64,000 nucleotides of DNA from Thalassotalea crassostreae (GCF_001831495.1 NZ_CP017689.1:1364001-1428000); one strand, 5' to 3'. Counted from the first letter of the stretch, positions 38,293 to 48,036 are shown. Notes: a model not told the origin generated them from the sequence alone. Program-made: numbers and translations.

Positions 38293-38321
38293 TTTACTAT
38301 ATATTTATACAGTGGTACTGT
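38293..38321 (+). promoter_or_regulatory. Predicted SOS promoter of ruvAB with LexA box
   Basis: The sequence TACTATATATTTATACAGTG (38295-38314) matches 17 of 20 bases of the E. coli LexA consensus. It lies between a possible -35 TTTACT (38293-38298) and -10 TACTGT (38316-38321), 17-bp spacer. ruvAB is LexA-regulated in E. coli. The box is 36 bp downstream of the IS end, so ruvAB retains its own damage-inducible promoter. Confidence 0.7.
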
Positions 38322-38363
38322 ATGGACTTAAAAACACATCTAAATATATAAAAGGAAGTGCTG

Positions 38364-38990
38364 GTGATAGGTCGATTACGTGGCATTTTAGTTGAAAAAC
38401 AAGCGCCAGAAATACTCATTGAATGTAACGGTATTGGTTATGAAGTGACATTACCAATGACCAGCTTTTATCATTTACCTCAGCTTGAACAAGAAACCAT
38501 AATCTACACTCACTTTGTTGTGCGTGAAGATGCTCAATTACTTTATGGTTTTGCTAACCCTACCGAACGTAAATTGTTTCGCTTATTGATTAAAGTAAAT
38601 GGCGTTGGCCCTAAGTTAGCGTTAGCCATTTTATCCAATATGTCAGCCGGTCAATTTGTCCATTGCGTAAATTTAGATGATGTTGCGACCATAGTAAAAA
38701 TACCGGGTGTCGGCAAGAAAACAGCAGAGCGACTGTTAATTGAAATGCGCGATCGATTAAAAGATTGGGGCAATGATATTGCAACACCAATGACCGATAC
38801 GATAAGTGTTGATAATCAAGCTGAAGAAGCGAAGTTTGTTATCGCCAGCTCTAATAAGGATGATGCTATTACTGCACTTGTGTCATTAGGCTATAAACCA
38901 GCGCAAGCGGATAAAGCTGTGAAAGCTGTCTATAAACAAGATTTAAGCTCAGAAGAGCTGATTCGCGATGCCCTTAAATCGATGGTTTAA
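38364..38990 (+). CDS. ruvA: Holliday junction DNA helicase RuvA
   Basis: The junction-binding subunit that loads RuvB. The 208 residues start with MIGRLRG at GTG 38364, preceded by AAGGAAG at 6 bp; the GTG at 38358 is in frame but would not give the usual N-terminus. It has an OB fold, two helix-hairpin-helix motifs ('[16 protein letters not shown]' and '[13 protein letters not shown]') and a C-terminal RuvB-binding domain. 25 bp upstream of ruvB. Confidence 0.97.
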   Translation: MIGRLRGILVEKQAPEILIECNGIGYEVTLPMTSFYHLPQLEQETIIYTHFVVREDAQLLYGFANPTERKLFRLLIKVNGVGPKLALAILSNMSAGQFVHCVNLDDVATIVKIPGVGKKTAERLLIEMRDRLKDWGNDIATPMTDTISVDNQAEEAKFVIASSNKDDAITALVSLGYKPAQADKAVKAVYKQDLSSEELIRDALKSMV

Positions 38991-39015
38991 CCGAACTAAA
39001 TAAGATATAGAGATT

Positions 39016-40023
39016 ATGATTGAAGCAGATCGTTTAATACAACCAACCATTACTCGCGAAGAAGAGACCGTCGATAGAGCGATTCGTCCTAAAATGCTTG
39101 ATGATTACACTGGTCAAGACCATGTAAAAGAGCAAATGGAAATCTTTATTGAAGCGGCCAAAAAACGTAATGAACCACTGGATCATTTATTAATTTTTGG
39201 CCCTCCAGGATTAGGTAAAACGACGTTAGCAAACATTGTTGCCAATGAAATGGGTGTTAATATTCGCACTACATCAGGTCCTGTACTTGAAAAAGCAGGG
39301 GACTTAGCCGCACTGTTAACGAACCTTGAAGAAAATGATGTATTGTTCATTGATGAAATTCATCGTTTAAGCCCTGTGGTTGAAGAAATTTTATATCCAG
39401 CGATGGAAGACTATCAATTAGATATCATGATTGGTGAAGGACCTGCAGCTCGTTCAATAAAACTTGATTTACCACCTTTTACATTAATCGGCGCAACAAC
39501 TCGTGCTGGGTCATTAACATCACCGTTAAGAGACCGTTTTGGCATAGTACAACGGTTAGAGTTTTATAAGGTCGGTGACTTAAAAGATATCATTGCCCGT
39601 TCAGCACATTTCTTAAACGTGGATTTAAACGATGAAGGCGCTTTAGAAGTGGCTAAACGATCGCGCGGAACACCTCGTATTGCCAATCGTTTGTTACGCC
39701 GTGTAAGAGATTACGCGGAAGTAAAAAGCCAAGGCGTTGTTGGCCAAGATACAGCATCAAAAGCATTAAATATGCTTGAAGTTGATAACGAAGGATTTGA
39801 TTTAATGGACCGTAAGTTATTACTTGCCATTATTGATAAATTTGGCGGCGGCCCGGTAGGGCTAGATAATGTTGCAGCAGCAATCGGTGAAGAACGAGAA
39901 ACAATTGAAGACGTTATTGAACCATTCTTAATACAACAAGGTTTTTTACAACGTACGCCGCGTGGTCGAATTGTCACTGATAATGCCTACCTGCATTTTG
40001 GCTTGGATAAACCAAGCTCATAG
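39016..40023 (+). CDS. ruvB: Holliday junction DNA helicase RuvB
   Basis: An AAA+ ATPase that drives branch migration. The 335 residues show Walker [10 protein letters not shown], Walker B FIDEIHRL, sensor 1 '[20 protein letters not shown]' and a winged-helix C-terminus with 'QRTPRGRI'. Second gene of ruvAB. Confidence 0.98.
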   Translation: MIEADRLIQPTITREEETVDRAIRPKMLDDYTGQDHVKEQMEIFIEAAKKRNEPLDHLLIFGPPGLGKTTLANIVANEMGVNIRTTSGPVLEKAGDLAALLTNLEENDVLFIDEIHRLSPVVEEILYPAMEDYQLDIMIGEGPAARSIKLDLPPFTLIGATTRAGSLTSPLRDRFGIVQRLEFYKVGDLKDIIARSAHFLNVDLNDEGALEVAKRSRGTPRIANRLLRRVRDYAEVKSQGVVGQDTASKALNMLEVDNEGFDLMDRKLLLAIIDKFGGGPVGLDNVAAAIGEERETIEDVIEPFLIQQGFLQRTPRGRIVTDNAYLHFGLDKPSS

Positions 40024-40081
40024 GTTTAAGTATAAGAGTTAGTATTGGCCTCAGCATTAGCGCTTTTATATAGAGTCACTT

Positions 40082-40645
40082 TCACTGATGCCAATCAGGT
40101 TTAGTGTCGATATCTTTAATAACCCCTATGTCATCAACCTCAAGCAAATTTAATCGATTTAAGTTTGCTTGAATCACAGATTTTGCGCCATCGACATTGT
40201 TTAACGTTTTTAACGAATCAAAAAACTCATTGCCAAAACATACAGGGTGTCCTTGTTGACCCTTAAAAGTAGGGCGCACAATATTGTCACTAGCAAGCAA
40301 ACACAACAATGATTTAATCGTACTACTTTCCATAAACGGCATATCACCAAGAAATACGCTGATGTTATTCACATTGGCAATATCACTTTCAATGGTTTTT
40401 ACGCCGTGGGCGATGTTATCTCCCATATCTTGAGAATCGACTGGCGCTGCAACTAAGTTTAATTCTAACGGCGCTAGTAAAGATTGTAATTTTGGATCAA
40501 TATGACGATGCAAAACATACACGTGATTGAAATGTTTTTGTACCATGCTAATTGTTTGCATTATTAGTGGCGGGTTTCCTGATAACCTTTTATCTGCTCC
40601 ATATCGAGCAGAAGAGCCGGCGGCGAGGATCAGAGCAACATTCAT
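40082..40645 (-). CDS. MocA-like NTP transferase (molybdenum cofactor cytidylyltransferase family)
   Basis: The 187 residues begin with the nucleotidyltransferase motif LILAAGSSARYGADKRL and include 'FLGDMPFM' (metal Asp) and 'GQQGHPVCFG'. MocA adds CMP to molybdopterin for molybdenum hydroxylases such as xanthine dehydrogenase. It begins immediately after the xdhC-like stop codon, so the pair is one transcript. No molybdenum hydroxylase gene is in the window. Confidence 0.85.
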   Translation of the reverse strand: MNVALILAAGSSARYGADKRLSGNPPLIMQTISMVQKHFNHVYVLHRHIDPKLQSLLAPLELNLVAAPVDSQDMGDNIAHGVKTIESDIANVNNISVFLGDMPFMESSTIKSLLCLLASDNIVRPTFKGQQGHPVCFGNEFFDSLKTLNNVDGAKSVIQANLNRLNLLEVDDIGVIKDIDTKPDWHQ

Positions 40646-41629
40646 TTAAAGTTGCTCTTTGCTTACATGGTTTTTTATTCGAATAATATCCGCCAGTGTT
40701 GAGATAGCGATTTCAAACGGCGTTTTACTACCAATATTTAAACCAATAGGGGCATGTAAACGCGATAGTTGCTGCTGTTTAATTTCACAAATTCGAGTTA
40801 ATCGTTCTATGCGATTTTCAGTGGTTCGATGTGAGCCCATAGCCCCGATATAAAAAGCTTTGGTGTCAAAGACTGACATCAAGGCCGCATCATCAATACT
40901 CGGGTCGTGGGCAAGAGCAAGCACAGCGCTTTGCTCATCTGCGTATTGCTCAACGAATAAATCCGGCGACATCCAGATAATATCAACGCCGCCATTTTCT
41001 TTATCAAACGTCCAACTTGAAGCAAGCTGCTTACGCATATCGCAGACCTTAACTTCAAATCCAGCTTGTAAACCTAACCGCGCAATTTCTTCGGTTACTT
41101 GGCCAATACCAATGAGCAGCAAAGTAAATACTTTTGAATAATTGAGCCCAACAGTATCGGCAGACTTTTCAACTTGTTTCACCGCAAAATCTTTAAGCTC
41201 CAAACATTCTCGAGTATTTGATTGCAACGTCATTTGACGTTTAAAAGGAAGCCTATTGACGGCGTGATTCGAGCATTGTAAAAAGTGCTCGGTGCTACTG
41301 TTATTTACTTCGATGTATTCAATCAGCAGTTCTATTGTGCCACCACAAGGCAGTTCGCGAACAACGCCTTGTTCAGTAGCATGATCGCCATAGGTAAATA
41401 ATTGATTGTGTTTCTTGAACTTATTTTGATTCAGCATTTCGACGAACGCATCTTCTAAACAGCCGCCAGAAATACTGCCATAGCGATGTTCACCATCGGT
41501 AATAAAAACTGAGCCGATAGGCCGTGGTGCAGAACCATAGGTATTGAGAATAGTACATAACCAAAAATGCTGATTTTGGGCGATTAGATGTTTAGCGGCG
41601 ACAAAAACTGGTATATCAGTAAGTTGCAT
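40646..41629 (-). CDS. XdhC/CoxI family maturation protein
   Basis: The 327-residue protein has an XdhC_CoxI domain (SVFITDGEHRYGSISGGCLEDAF, with the conserved Cys in GGCLED) and a C-terminal Rossmann domain ('LLIGIGQVTEEIARLGLQAGF', 'AFYIGAMGSHRT'). These proteins bind molybdenum cofactor and insert its sulfurated form into xanthine dehydrogenase-type enzymes. First gene of a two-gene unit with the MocA-like protein. Confidence 0.9.
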   Translation of the reverse strand: MQLTDIPVFVAAKHLIAQNQHFWLCTILNTYGSAPRPIGSVFITDGEHRYGSISGGCLEDAFVEMLNQNKFKKHNQLFTYGDHATEQGVVRELPCGGTIELLIEYIEVNNSSTEHFLQCSNHAVNRLPFKRQMTLQSNTRECLELKDFAVKQVEKSADTVGLNYSKVFTLLLIGIGQVTEEIARLGLQAGFEVKVCDMRKQLASSWTFDKENGGVDIIWMSPDLFVEQYADEQSAVLALAHDPSIDDAALMSVFDTKAFYIGAMGSHRTTENRIERLTRICEIKQQQLSRLHAPIGLNIGSKTPFEIAISTLADIIRIKNHVSKEQL

Positions 41630-41783
41630 TATGGTCCGTTGTCGTTGAGCGATAAATAAAATAGTTGGTTATTAATTTACTGGGTGTTGAAATGATTAGC
41701 AACTACGAAGTGTTACTACAAGAAACGAATAAACTAGGATCTGACCCTAGTTATTTACTTAGTGACTCTGACACCAGTATTTT

Positions 41784-41911
41784 TTACATAGAGAGGCGTC
41801 AAATACTAAATGAGGTTCAGTTAATGGAGCAATGACTACCGAAACTATTACATAGAGAGGCGTCGAATACTAAATGAGGTTCAGTTAATGGAACAACGAC
41901 TACCGAAACTA
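41784..41911. repeat. 64-bp tandem direct repeat (two copies)
   Basis: 41784-41847 and 41848-41911, differing at a few positions (CAAAT/CGAAT, GAGCAAT/GAACAAC). A third partial copy begins at 41912. No terminal inverted repeat and no coding content recognised. Confidence 0.85.
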
Positions 41912-41974
41912 TTACAAAGACACGCGTCGTTCTTTTTCATCCCTGAAACCGCGACATACCTACATCCTGTAGGC

Positions 41975-42002
41975 AAAAAAAAAGCCTGCACACGGTGCAG
42001 GC
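41975..42002 (-). terminator. Terminator of the candidate sRNA
   Basis: Perfect 8-bp stem (41984-41991 with 41995-42002), 3-nt loop, nine T on the minus strand (41983-41975). Confidence 0.9.
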
Positions 42003-42078
42003 CACAACAGTTTGTTGAAATATAGGAAGTTAAATAAATTCAGGAGCATTGATAAATCAATGTGATGTCTCTGAGATG
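41975..42078 (-). ncRNA. Candidate trans-acting small RNA (about 100 nt)
   Basis: On the minus strand: promoter TTGTTT / 17 bp / TAGAAT (42112-42084), start near 42078. Next is a hairpin CATTGA-TTTA-TCAATG, then an unpaired A/U-rich stretch with two anti-Shine-Dalgarno-like tracts (CTCCTG and CTTCCT). A GC-rich terminator follows (GCCTGCAC-CGT-GTGCAGGC) with nine T. This is the standard architecture of an Hfq-type sRNA. I cannot match it to a named family (not Spot 42, RyhB or Qrr by eye). It is divergent from ybgC-tolQRAB. Confidence 0.6.
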
Positions 42079-42083
42079 GGCGT

Positions 42084-42112
42084 ATTCTAGGATGTAAATA
42101 TAAAGTAAACAA
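42084..42112 (-). promoter_or_regulatory. Predicted promoter of the candidate sRNA
   Basis: -35 TTGTTT (42112-42107), 17-bp spacer, -10 TAGAAT (42089-42084) on the minus strand. Confidence 0.6.
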
Positions 42113-42359
42113 GCGAAATAAACTTATATCATCCATTAGAAAAACTAATGGATATACAGGGGGATTATTGGTTACTAAATAACCTGTCGTTTAAGTTGTT
42201 GAATTTATTGTTTATATTTAAGCTGGTCCGATGTTTTTTGATTAAAAAAAATTATCCAGAAACTAATTTGATGGATGTTCTGTAAGATTACCAACAAAAC
42301 ATTTTTTTAAACTAAGCCATTTAAATTAAAAAATGTTGTTATTAAAACTCATTTGCTAC

Positions 42360-42389
42360 TTGAGTGCAGGGTTTAAAATCGCGTAAGAT
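42360..42389 (+). promoter_or_regulatory. Possible promoter of ybgC-tol-pal
   Basis: -35 TTGAGT (42360-42365), 18-bp spacer, -10 TAAGAT (42384-42389), about 30 bases before the ybgC start codon. Confidence 0.45.
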
Positions 42390-42421
42390 AAGGCTTCATA
42401 CTTAATTGTGCTAATCTGCGA

Positions 42422-42838
42422 ATGACAAACAACAATAACGCATTTACATATCAAATCCGCGTATATTATGAAGACACCGACGCTGGTGGCATCATGTATT
42501 ACGCCAACTATTTAAAGTTTGCCGAAAGAGCAAGAACTGAGTGGCTTCGAAGTTTAAATATCAATCAATCATTTTTTCTTGAACAAAACCTTGGTTTTGT
42601 AGTCAGAAAAGTTGAGATGGATAATAAAGCGTCAGCGAAACTCGATGATTTGCTTACCATAACTTCAACAATAACGAATTTAAAAAAGGCAAGCATGGTA
42701 TTTGAGCAGACAATAACAAACCAACAAGGCGTTATTTTGTGTGAGTTATCTGTATTAATTGCTAGCGTCAATTTACAACGCGGCCGACCTTGCGCCATTC
42801 CCGAACAAATTTTAGGAGCATTAGACAGTGCACGCTGA
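42422..42838 (+). CDS. ybgC: Tol-Pal-associated acyl-CoA thioesterase YbgC
   Basis: A hotdog-fold thioesterase of 138 residues. The active-site motif [19 protein letters not shown] gives Asp20 as the catalytic residue. YbgC hydrolyses short or medium acyl-CoA/ACP and is always found with tol-pal genes, where its link to envelope function is unclear. First gene of the operon; it overlaps the tolQ start by 11 bp. Confidence 0.95.
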   Translation: MTNNNNAFTYQIRVYYEDTDAGGIMYYANYLKFAERARTEWLRSLNINQSFFLEQNLGFVVRKVEMDNKASAKLDDLLTITSTITNLKKASMVFEQTITNQQGVILCELSVLIASVNLQRGRPCAIPEQILGALDSAR

Positions 42839-43520
42839 ACTATCATTTTTTGATTTATTTTTACAAGCAAGCTTACTGGTTAAATCAGTAATGCTGTGTT
42901 TACTTGGTTTTTCAATTGCCTCATGGACGATGATTATTCAACGTTCGAAAGCGTTAAATTCAGCGCAGGTTAATGCTCAGAATTTTGAAGATAAATTTTG
43001 GTCTGGTGCTGACCTTAGTAAATTATATAAAGAAATTAGTGCTCGCGGCCATGCAGACGGTCTTGAGCTATTATTTGTCGCAGGTTTTAAAGAATTTGCT
43101 CGCATCCGTAAATCATCAAATGCCAGTCCGCAAGCTGTAGTCGATGGGACACACAGAGCTATGCGTGTTGCCTTATCACGTGAAGTAGACACATTAGAAA
43201 CTCATTTATCATTCTTAGCTACGGTTGGTTCTATCAGTCCTTATATCGGATTGTTCGGAACGGTTTGGGGAATTATGAACTCATTTATTGCTCTTGGTGC
43301 TGTAGAGCAGGCAACCCTTGCTATGGTTGCTCCTGGTATCGCTGAAGCACTAATTGCAACAGCAATGGGGTTATTTGCAGCGATTCCTGCAGTAATGGCA
43401 TTCAACCGTTTTTCACATACCGTTGAAAAGCTAGAAAACAGCTACGGTAACTTTATGGAAGAGTTTTCAAGCATCTTGCAACGCCAATCTGTGGCGAGTA
43501 ATCAACAGCAAGCGCAGTAG
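42828..43520 (+). CDS. tolQ: Tol-Pal inner-membrane motor subunit TolQ
   Basis: With TolR forms the proton-driven motor that energises TolA, needed for outer-membrane constriction at division. The 230 residues have three membrane helices (about 17-38, 135-160, 170-195) and the conserved '[20 protein letters not shown]' and '[20 protein letters not shown]' segments. The start is GTG 42828 inside ybgC, with AGGAG 10 bases ahead, pointing to translational coupling. Confidence 0.97.
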   Translation: MHAELSFFDLFLQASLLVKSVMLCLLGFSIASWTMIIQRSKALNSAQVNAQNFEDKFWSGADLSKLYKEISARGHADGLELLFVAGFKEFARIRKSSNASPQAVVDGTHRAMRVALSREVDTLETHLSFLATVGSISPYIGLFGTVWGIMNSFIALGAVEQATLAMVAPGIAEALIATAMGLFAAIPAVMAFNRFSHTVEKLENSYGNFMEEFSSILQRQSVASNQQQAQ

Positions 43521-43528
43521 GAAATTTT

Positions 43529-43951
43529 ATGTACGTTCGAGTAAAGCGAAAACGAGTGGCTGAAATAAACGTTGTTCCTTACATCGATGTTATGTTGGTG
43601 TTGTTGATCATTTTTATGGTAACAGCGCCTTTAATTACTCAAGGTGTAAAAGTAGATTTGCCTAAGGCTGATTCTGAATCGCTTTCTCAGGATTCGAAAA
43701 CACCATTGGTGGCAAGCGTAGATATAAACGGTAAATTTTATTTGAATGTTGGTGACAGTAAATCTGAAGCGTTAGCACCTGATGAATTGGCAACCTTAGT
43801 TCAAGCTAGATTACAGGTAGAGCCTGACACACCGGTTGTGGTAAATGGCGATGGTAATGTATCGTACAATGCGATAATCCAATTGATGGTGTTATTGCAA
43901 GATGCAGGTGTACCATCTGTTGGTTTAATGACAGAGTCACCGGAGCAATAA
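43529..43951 (+). CDS. tolR: Tol-Pal subunit TolR
   Basis: An ExbD/TolR protein of 140 residues with one membrane helix. The proton-carrying Asp lies in VVPYIDVMLVLLIIFMVTAP, followed by a periplasmic domain. Begins 8 bp after tolQ. Confidence 0.97.
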   Translation: MYVRVKRKRVAEINVVPYIDVMLVLLIIFMVTAPLITQGVKVDLPKADSESLSQDSKTPLVASVDINGKFYLNVGDSKSEALAPDELATLVQARLQVEPDTPVVVNGDGNVSYNAIIQLMVLLQDAGVPSVGLMTESPEQ

Positions 43952-43954
43952 CGA

Positions 43955-44959
43955 GTGTTAGCGTTACTGAAAAACACAATTGGTAAATGGGTTGACCGCT
44001 GCATGTCAGTGTTTACCTATTTGCCTGACGGTAAAACGGTTAAGCAAGAATATATAATCGCTATTTCTGCTGCGGTAGCCGTTCATATTGTAATGGGTAT
44101 AGTGTTAATGCTTAATACTGATTTTACGCCAAAACCTAAGCCGACTCCCAAACCTCAGATGCAGGTTATTGACGCTGTTGTTATTGATCAAGCTAAGCTT
44201 AATAAACAAGTTGAAAAATTACGTAAAGAAAAGCAAGCGATCGCAGATCGCGAAGCCGCGCGGATAAAAGAACTTGAACGCAGAGCCGATGACGCTCGCA
44301 AGAAGCGTCAAAAAGAAGCGGACAGAATTAAAAAGTTAGAAGCTGATCGCAAAAAGAAAGAAGTCGAAAAGAAAAAAGCCGATGATGCGGCGAAGAAAGC
44401 GAAAGCATTAGCGCTTAAAGAAGAGAACAATCGTAAGAAGAAAGTCGAAGAACGCAAAAAAGCTGAAAAAGCGGCCGCTGATGCAAAAGCAAAACGTATC
44501 AAGGAAGAGAAAGCTGCAGAAGAGCGTCGACGTAAAAAAATAGAGGATGAAAAGAAACGTAAAGCAGAAGCTGAGCGTAAGAAAAAAGAAGCCGCGGAGC
44601 GTGCTGAGCAAGAGCGACTTTTAGAGCAGCAAATGCTTGAAGAGATGGCATCGCGCAACAGCGCTCGTTCACAACAAGTAATGAGCGAAGTTGACAAGTA
44701 TTCGGCGTTAATTAAACAAGCAATTCAGCGAAACTTTATCGACGATCCAAGTTATGCTGGTAAACATTGTCAATTGAAAATTAACTTAGCTGCAAGTGGC
44801 TTTGTGATTGATGTAAAATCAGCTGGTGGTGATCAGTTTGTTTGTCGTGAAGCAATAAAGGCGGTGAATAAAACCGGTACATTACCAGTGTCTGAAGACC
44901 CTGAAGTGTTTAAGAAATTGAAAAATATCAGTCTAAAATACCAATCAGAATATGAGTAG
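43955..44959 (+). CDS. tolA: Tol-Pal bridging protein TolA
   Basis: Links the TolQR motor to Pal and TolB across the periplasm. The 334 residues have an N-terminal anchor (about 33-55), a long Lys/Ala/Glu/Arg-rich helical domain (about 85-235) and a C-terminal globular domain ('YSALIKQAIQRNFIDDPSYAGKHC', paired cysteines). The start is GTG 43955, three bases after tolR. Codons in the helical domain give spurious antisense frames. Confidence 0.96.
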   Translation: MLALLKNTIGKWVDRCMSVFTYLPDGKTVKQEYIIAISAAVAVHIVMGIVLMLNTDFTPKPKPTPKPQMQVIDAVVIDQAKLNKQVEKLRKEKQAIADREAARIKELERRADDARKKRQKEADRIKKLEADRKKKEVEKKKADDAAKKAKALALKEENNRKKKVEERKKAEKAAADAKAKRIKEEKAAEERRRKKIEDEKKRKAEAERKKKEAAERAEQERLLEQQMLEEMASRNSARSQQVMSEVDKYSALIKQAIQRNFIDDPSYAGKHCQLKINLAASGFVIDVKSAGGDQFVCREAIKAVNKTGTLPVSEDPEVFKKLKNISLKYQSEYE

Positions 44960-44979
44960 TTGGAAAATAATAAATCGTT

Positions 44980-46335
44980 ATGTTTAAAAAATTATCTGTT
45001 AGTTTAGTTTTATTCTTAGCTGTTGTGAGTAAATCACATGCAGAATTAGAATTAGTTATCACCGGCGGTGTTAATACCGCTCGTCCGATAGCGGTATTAC
45101 CTTTCTCCTATGAAGGGACTACAGCATTACCTGAAAACGTTAGCAAAGTGATCAGTGATGATTTACTGCGCAGCGGTAAGTTTAATCCATTGCCTGCGAT
45201 GGATTTGCCAGCAATGCCAACGTCACTTGATAACATTGATTATCAAGCCTGGATTAATACTGGCGTTGAAGCAATTGTAACGGGCTCTATCAAAGAAACA
45301 CCCGATGGCCGTTTTTTAGTATCTTTTAAATTAATTGATGTCGTTCGTGCGCAAATGACTGGCGGCAACAGCAAAGCATTGCAAAATGGCAAGTTAGTGC
45401 AAAGCAATGATCATATCCTAATCGATTCAAAGCCAACTCAATATGTTCCGAGTAATTTATTAAGAACCAAAGCACATCAAATTTCAGATGTTGTCTATGA
45501 GAAATTAACGGGAACCAAAGGCGCGTTTTTAACAAAAATTGCTTATGTCATTGTTCGTGACAGTGGTGATAAGAAGTATCAATTAGTCATGGCTGACTAT
45601 GACGGCTACAACGAACAAGTATTGCTACGTTCCTCAGAGCCATTAATGTCGCCTAGTTGGTCTCCAGATGCACGCAAACTTGCGTATGTAACCTTTGAAG
45701 ACAGACAAGCACAAATTTTTATCCAAGATATATACACGGCTGAGCGAGAGTTATTATCAAGCTTTAAAGGAATTAACGGTGCACCACGTTGGTCTCCTGA
45801 TGGCAAAAAGATGGCAATGGTATTGTCAAAAGATGGCAATCCAGAAGTGTATGTTATGGATATTGCCAGTAAAAATATCACTCGAATTACTAATCATAGA
45901 GCCATTGATACCGAACCAAATTGGTCACCAGATGGAAATAGTTTAGTATTTACGTCAGAACGGGGTGGAAAAGCTCAGTTATATCGCGTAAATTTAGACA
46001 ATGGTAGAGTAAGGCGATTAACCTATGATGGTGAAATGAATCTTGGTGGTTCATTTACCCCTGACGGTCGTCATCTTATAATGGTGAATAGAACACAAGG
46101 ACAATACCATCTTGCTAAGCAAGAGTTAGATTCAATGAATCCGGTTCAGGTACTAACCAAGACTCGATTAGACGAATCGCCAAGTATTGCCCCAAATGGT
46201 GGCATGATAATTTACAGTACTTTGCATGGAAATCGCCAAGTATTGGGATTGGTTTCAGTTGATGGAAGGTTTAAAGCTAGATTGCCGGTTAAAAACGGGC
46301 AAGTTAAAGCACCATCATGGTCACCATATTTATAA
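44980..46335 (+). CDS. tolB: Tol-Pal periplasmic beta-propeller TolB
   Basis: A periplasmic protein of 451 residues that cycles Pal. It has a signal peptide (1-21, cleaved after SHA), an N-terminal TolB domain (TolA-box region '[21 protein letters not shown]'), and a six-bladed propeller with repeated '[12 protein letters not shown]', '[13 protein letters not shown]' blades. 20 bp after tolA. Confidence 0.97.
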   Translation: MFKKLSVSLVLFLAVVSKSHAELELVITGGVNTARPIAVLPFSYEGTTALPENVSKVISDDLLRSGKFNPLPAMDLPAMPTSLDNIDYQAWINTGVEAIVTGSIKETPDGRFLVSFKLIDVVRAQMTGGNSKALQNGKLVQSNDHILIDSKPTQYVPSNLLRTKAHQISDVVYEKLTGTKGAFLTKIAYVIVRDSGDKKYQLVMADYDGYNEQVLLRSSEPLMSPSWSPDARKLAYVTFEDRQAQIFIQDIYTAERELLSSFKGINGAPRWSPDGKKMAMVLSKDGNPEVYVMDIASKNITRITNHRAIDTEPNWSPDGNSLVFTSERGGKAQLYRVNLDNGRVRRLTYDGEMNLGGSFTPDGRHLIMVNRTQGQYHLAKQELDSMNPVQVLTKTRLDESPSIAPNGGMIIYSTLHGNRQVLGLVSVDGRFKARLPVKNGQVKAPSWSPYL

Positions 46336-46386
46336 ACAGTTTAATAAAAACAATAAAATTTTTAATTTAATAATAAGGAAAATAAA

Positions 46387-46938
46387 ATGCGTTTAAACAA
46401 ATTAGTTAAAAGCATTGCAATTGCACTACCATTATCGGTATTAGCTGCATGTTCATCAAACGATACAACTGATGAAGACCAAGCTCAAATCGCTGCTAAC
46501 CAAGCTGCTGCAGAAGAGCAAGCAAAACAAGAGCAAGCTGCTGCTGAAGCTGCGGCCGCTCAAAAAGCTGCTGAAATGGAAGCAATCAAGGCTGAAAAAG
46601 AAGCTCAATTAGCTGCTTCAAGCACAGTTTACTTCGATTTCGATACATCAGCACTTCCGGCTGACGTTGCACAAATTTTAGACCTACATGCTGCATTCCT
46701 AACAGAAAACTCTAATGCACGCATAGTAGTAGAAGGTCATGCTGATGAGCGTGGTACTCCTGAGTACAACATCGCATTAGGCGAGCGTCGTGCACAAGCT
46801 GTACAAAAATACCTAGAAAACTCAGGTGTTATGCCATCACAAATTGAAACAGTAAGCTACGGTGAAGAAAAGCCGGCAGTTAGCGACCGCTCTGAAGGTG
46901 CTTTCGCTAAAAACCGTCGTGCCGTATTAGTATACTAA
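46387..46938 (+). CDS. pal: Peptidoglycan-associated lipoprotein Pal
   Basis: An outer-membrane lipoprotein that binds peptidoglycan. The 183 residues have lipidated Cys22 (SVLAAC), an Ala/Gln/Glu-rich helical linker (about 33-80) and an OmpA-like domain with '[11 protein letters not shown]' and '[20 protein letters not shown]'. AAGGAAAA ahead of the ATG. The linker is longer than in E. coli Pal (173 residues). Confidence 0.97.
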   Translation: MRLNKLVKSIAIALPLSVLAACSSNDTTDEDQAQIAANQAAAEEQAKQEQAAAEAAAAQKAAEMEAIKAEKEAQLAASSTVYFDFDTSALPADVAQILDLHAAFLTENSNARIVVEGHADERGTPEYNIALGERRAQAVQKYLENSGVMPSQIETVSYGEEKPAVSDRSEGAFAKNRRAVLVY

Positions 46939-46981
46939 TAAGGTACTAGCGTACTAATAAATAATATCAGTAAGGTATTAA

Positions 46982-47740
46982 ATGAAATCGAACAATATTG
47001 TTGTCGGTTTTGCTCTCGCAGTCAGTGCATTTTCTGCACTGGCTGAAGAGGGAGCACCGGTTTTAGATATCAATCAAACTACCTCGGTAGAAACTAATAC
47101 TGTTAACCCAAGTAATGATGTTGCAACCTTGCAACGTGCATTACAAGTTCGTAATCGCGCACTTAACGATATGCAGCAACAAATAAATGAGTTGCAAACA
47201 GAAGTAAGTCAACTGCGTGGTACAACGGAAGAGCAGGCTTATACCATCCAACAAATTTTGCAGCGTCAACGCGAACTATACCAAGATATAGAACGTAGAT
47301 TGTCAGCGGCAAATACGACGCCTGTTGCTACCAATTCAAATGAATCAGTAAACTATTCCTCTAACTTATCAGAGAACCAGCTATATGACCGTGCGGTTAA
47401 TCTAGTTCTTAAAGAGCGTAAGTATGAACTAGCAATTGCTGAATTTAAGAGCTTCAATCAAAAATATCCAAATTCAAGCTACTCGGCTAATGCGCATTAT
47501 TGGTTAGGCCAATTATTGTTCAATAAAGGCGACCTTAGCGGTGCAGAAACTGAATTTTCAAATGTTATTGATAACTACGAAGATTCAACTAAGCGACCTG
47601 ATGCGATGTTAAAACTTGGCATGGTTGCACAAAAACAAAATAACAACGCAAAAGCAAAATCTATCTATACTAAATTGATTAGTGAATACACAGGTAGTTC
47701 TGCAGCAAAACTTGCAGAAACTCGTTTATCGAGCTTATAA
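46982..47740 (+). CDS. cpoB: Cell division coordinator CpoB
   Basis: CpoB (YbgF) is a periplasmic protein that couples Tol with the PBP1B synthase. The 252 residues have a signal peptide (to about 21), a coiled coil (about 50-105, with trimer-type heptads) and C-terminal tetratricopeptide repeats (about 130-250, 'LYDRAVNLVLKERKYELAIAEF', 'ANAHYWLGQLLFNKGD'). Last gene of the operon; a stable-RNA promoter follows 150 bp later. Confidence 0.96.
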   Translation: MKSNNIVVGFALAVSAFSALAEEGAPVLDINQTTSVETNTVNPSNDVATLQRALQVRNRALNDMQQQINELQTEVSQLRGTTEEQAYTIQQILQRQRELYQDIERRLSAANTTPVATNSNESVNYSSNLSENQLYDRAVNLVLKERKYELAIAEFKSFNQKYPNSSYSANAHYWLGQLLFNKGDLSGAETEFSNVIDNYEDSTKRPDAMLKLGMVAQKQNNNAKAKSIYTKLISEYTGSSAAKLAETRLSSL

Positions 47741-47889
47741 GCACAAAAGTTGTTTTGTCCAATTCAGACAAAAATAAACGTTAGAGCAAAATTATCTTAC
47801 AATGGGTTACATTTATTGACGATAACTTGCTCTATCTGCTGTCTTTTTACACATACAAACTTATTTTTTCAAAAAACTTAAATTTGTTG

Positions 47890-47917
47890 TTGCACTAATA
47901 TTTATTATCAGTATCAT
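47890..47917 (+). promoter_or_regulatory. Predicted promoter of the tRNA-Lys array
   Basis: -35 TTGCAC (47890-47895), 16-bp spacer, -10 TATCAT (47912-47917), followed by a GC-rich discriminator GCCCCGC of the stringent stable-RNA type. About 40 bp ahead of the first tRNA. Confidence 0.65.
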
Positions 47918-47960
47918 ATGCCCCGCATTGAGGCACCAAGTCGCAATGTAAAAAATATGT

Positions 47961-48036
47961 CGGTCGTTAGCTCAGTTGGTAGAGCAGTTGGCTTTTAACC
48001 AATTTGTCGAAGGTTCAAATCCTTCACGACCGACCA
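47961..48036 (+). tRNA. tRNA-Lys(TTT), copy 1
   Basis: 76 nt with encoded CCA. Acceptor CGGTCGT/ACGACCG; D-stem GCTC/GAGC; anticodon arm GTTGG-CTTTTAA-CCAAT (anticodon TTT); T-arm GAAGG-TTCAAAT-CCTTC. All four intact copies in the array are identical. Confidence 0.98.

Larger units (their letters stand above)
41630..42421. other. 792-bp gene-free region between xdhC-like gene and ybgC
   Basis: No protein gene is supported. It contains a lone motif related to the palindromic elements (GGATCTGACCCTAG, 41738-41751), a 64-bp direct duplication (41784-41911), a small hairpin CCTACATCCTGTAGG (41959-41973), an sRNA candidate on the minus strand, and the Tol-Pal promoter. A 45-codon plus-strand frame at 41888-42025 runs through the repeat and the antisense terminator and is judged accidental. 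Confidence 0.6.

Noticed and set aside
41888-42025. 45-codon plus-strand frame in the region before ybgC
   Set aside because: It starts in a duplicated repeat and ends through the antisense terminator of the sRNA candidate; looks accidental.
44308-44697. Ser/Phe-rich minus-strand frame inside tolA
   Set aside because: Antisense shadow of the TolA helical domain.
47753-47773. Terminator after cpoB (TTTTGTC/GACAAAA)
   Set aside because: Weak AT-rich stem with no T-run; not convincing.
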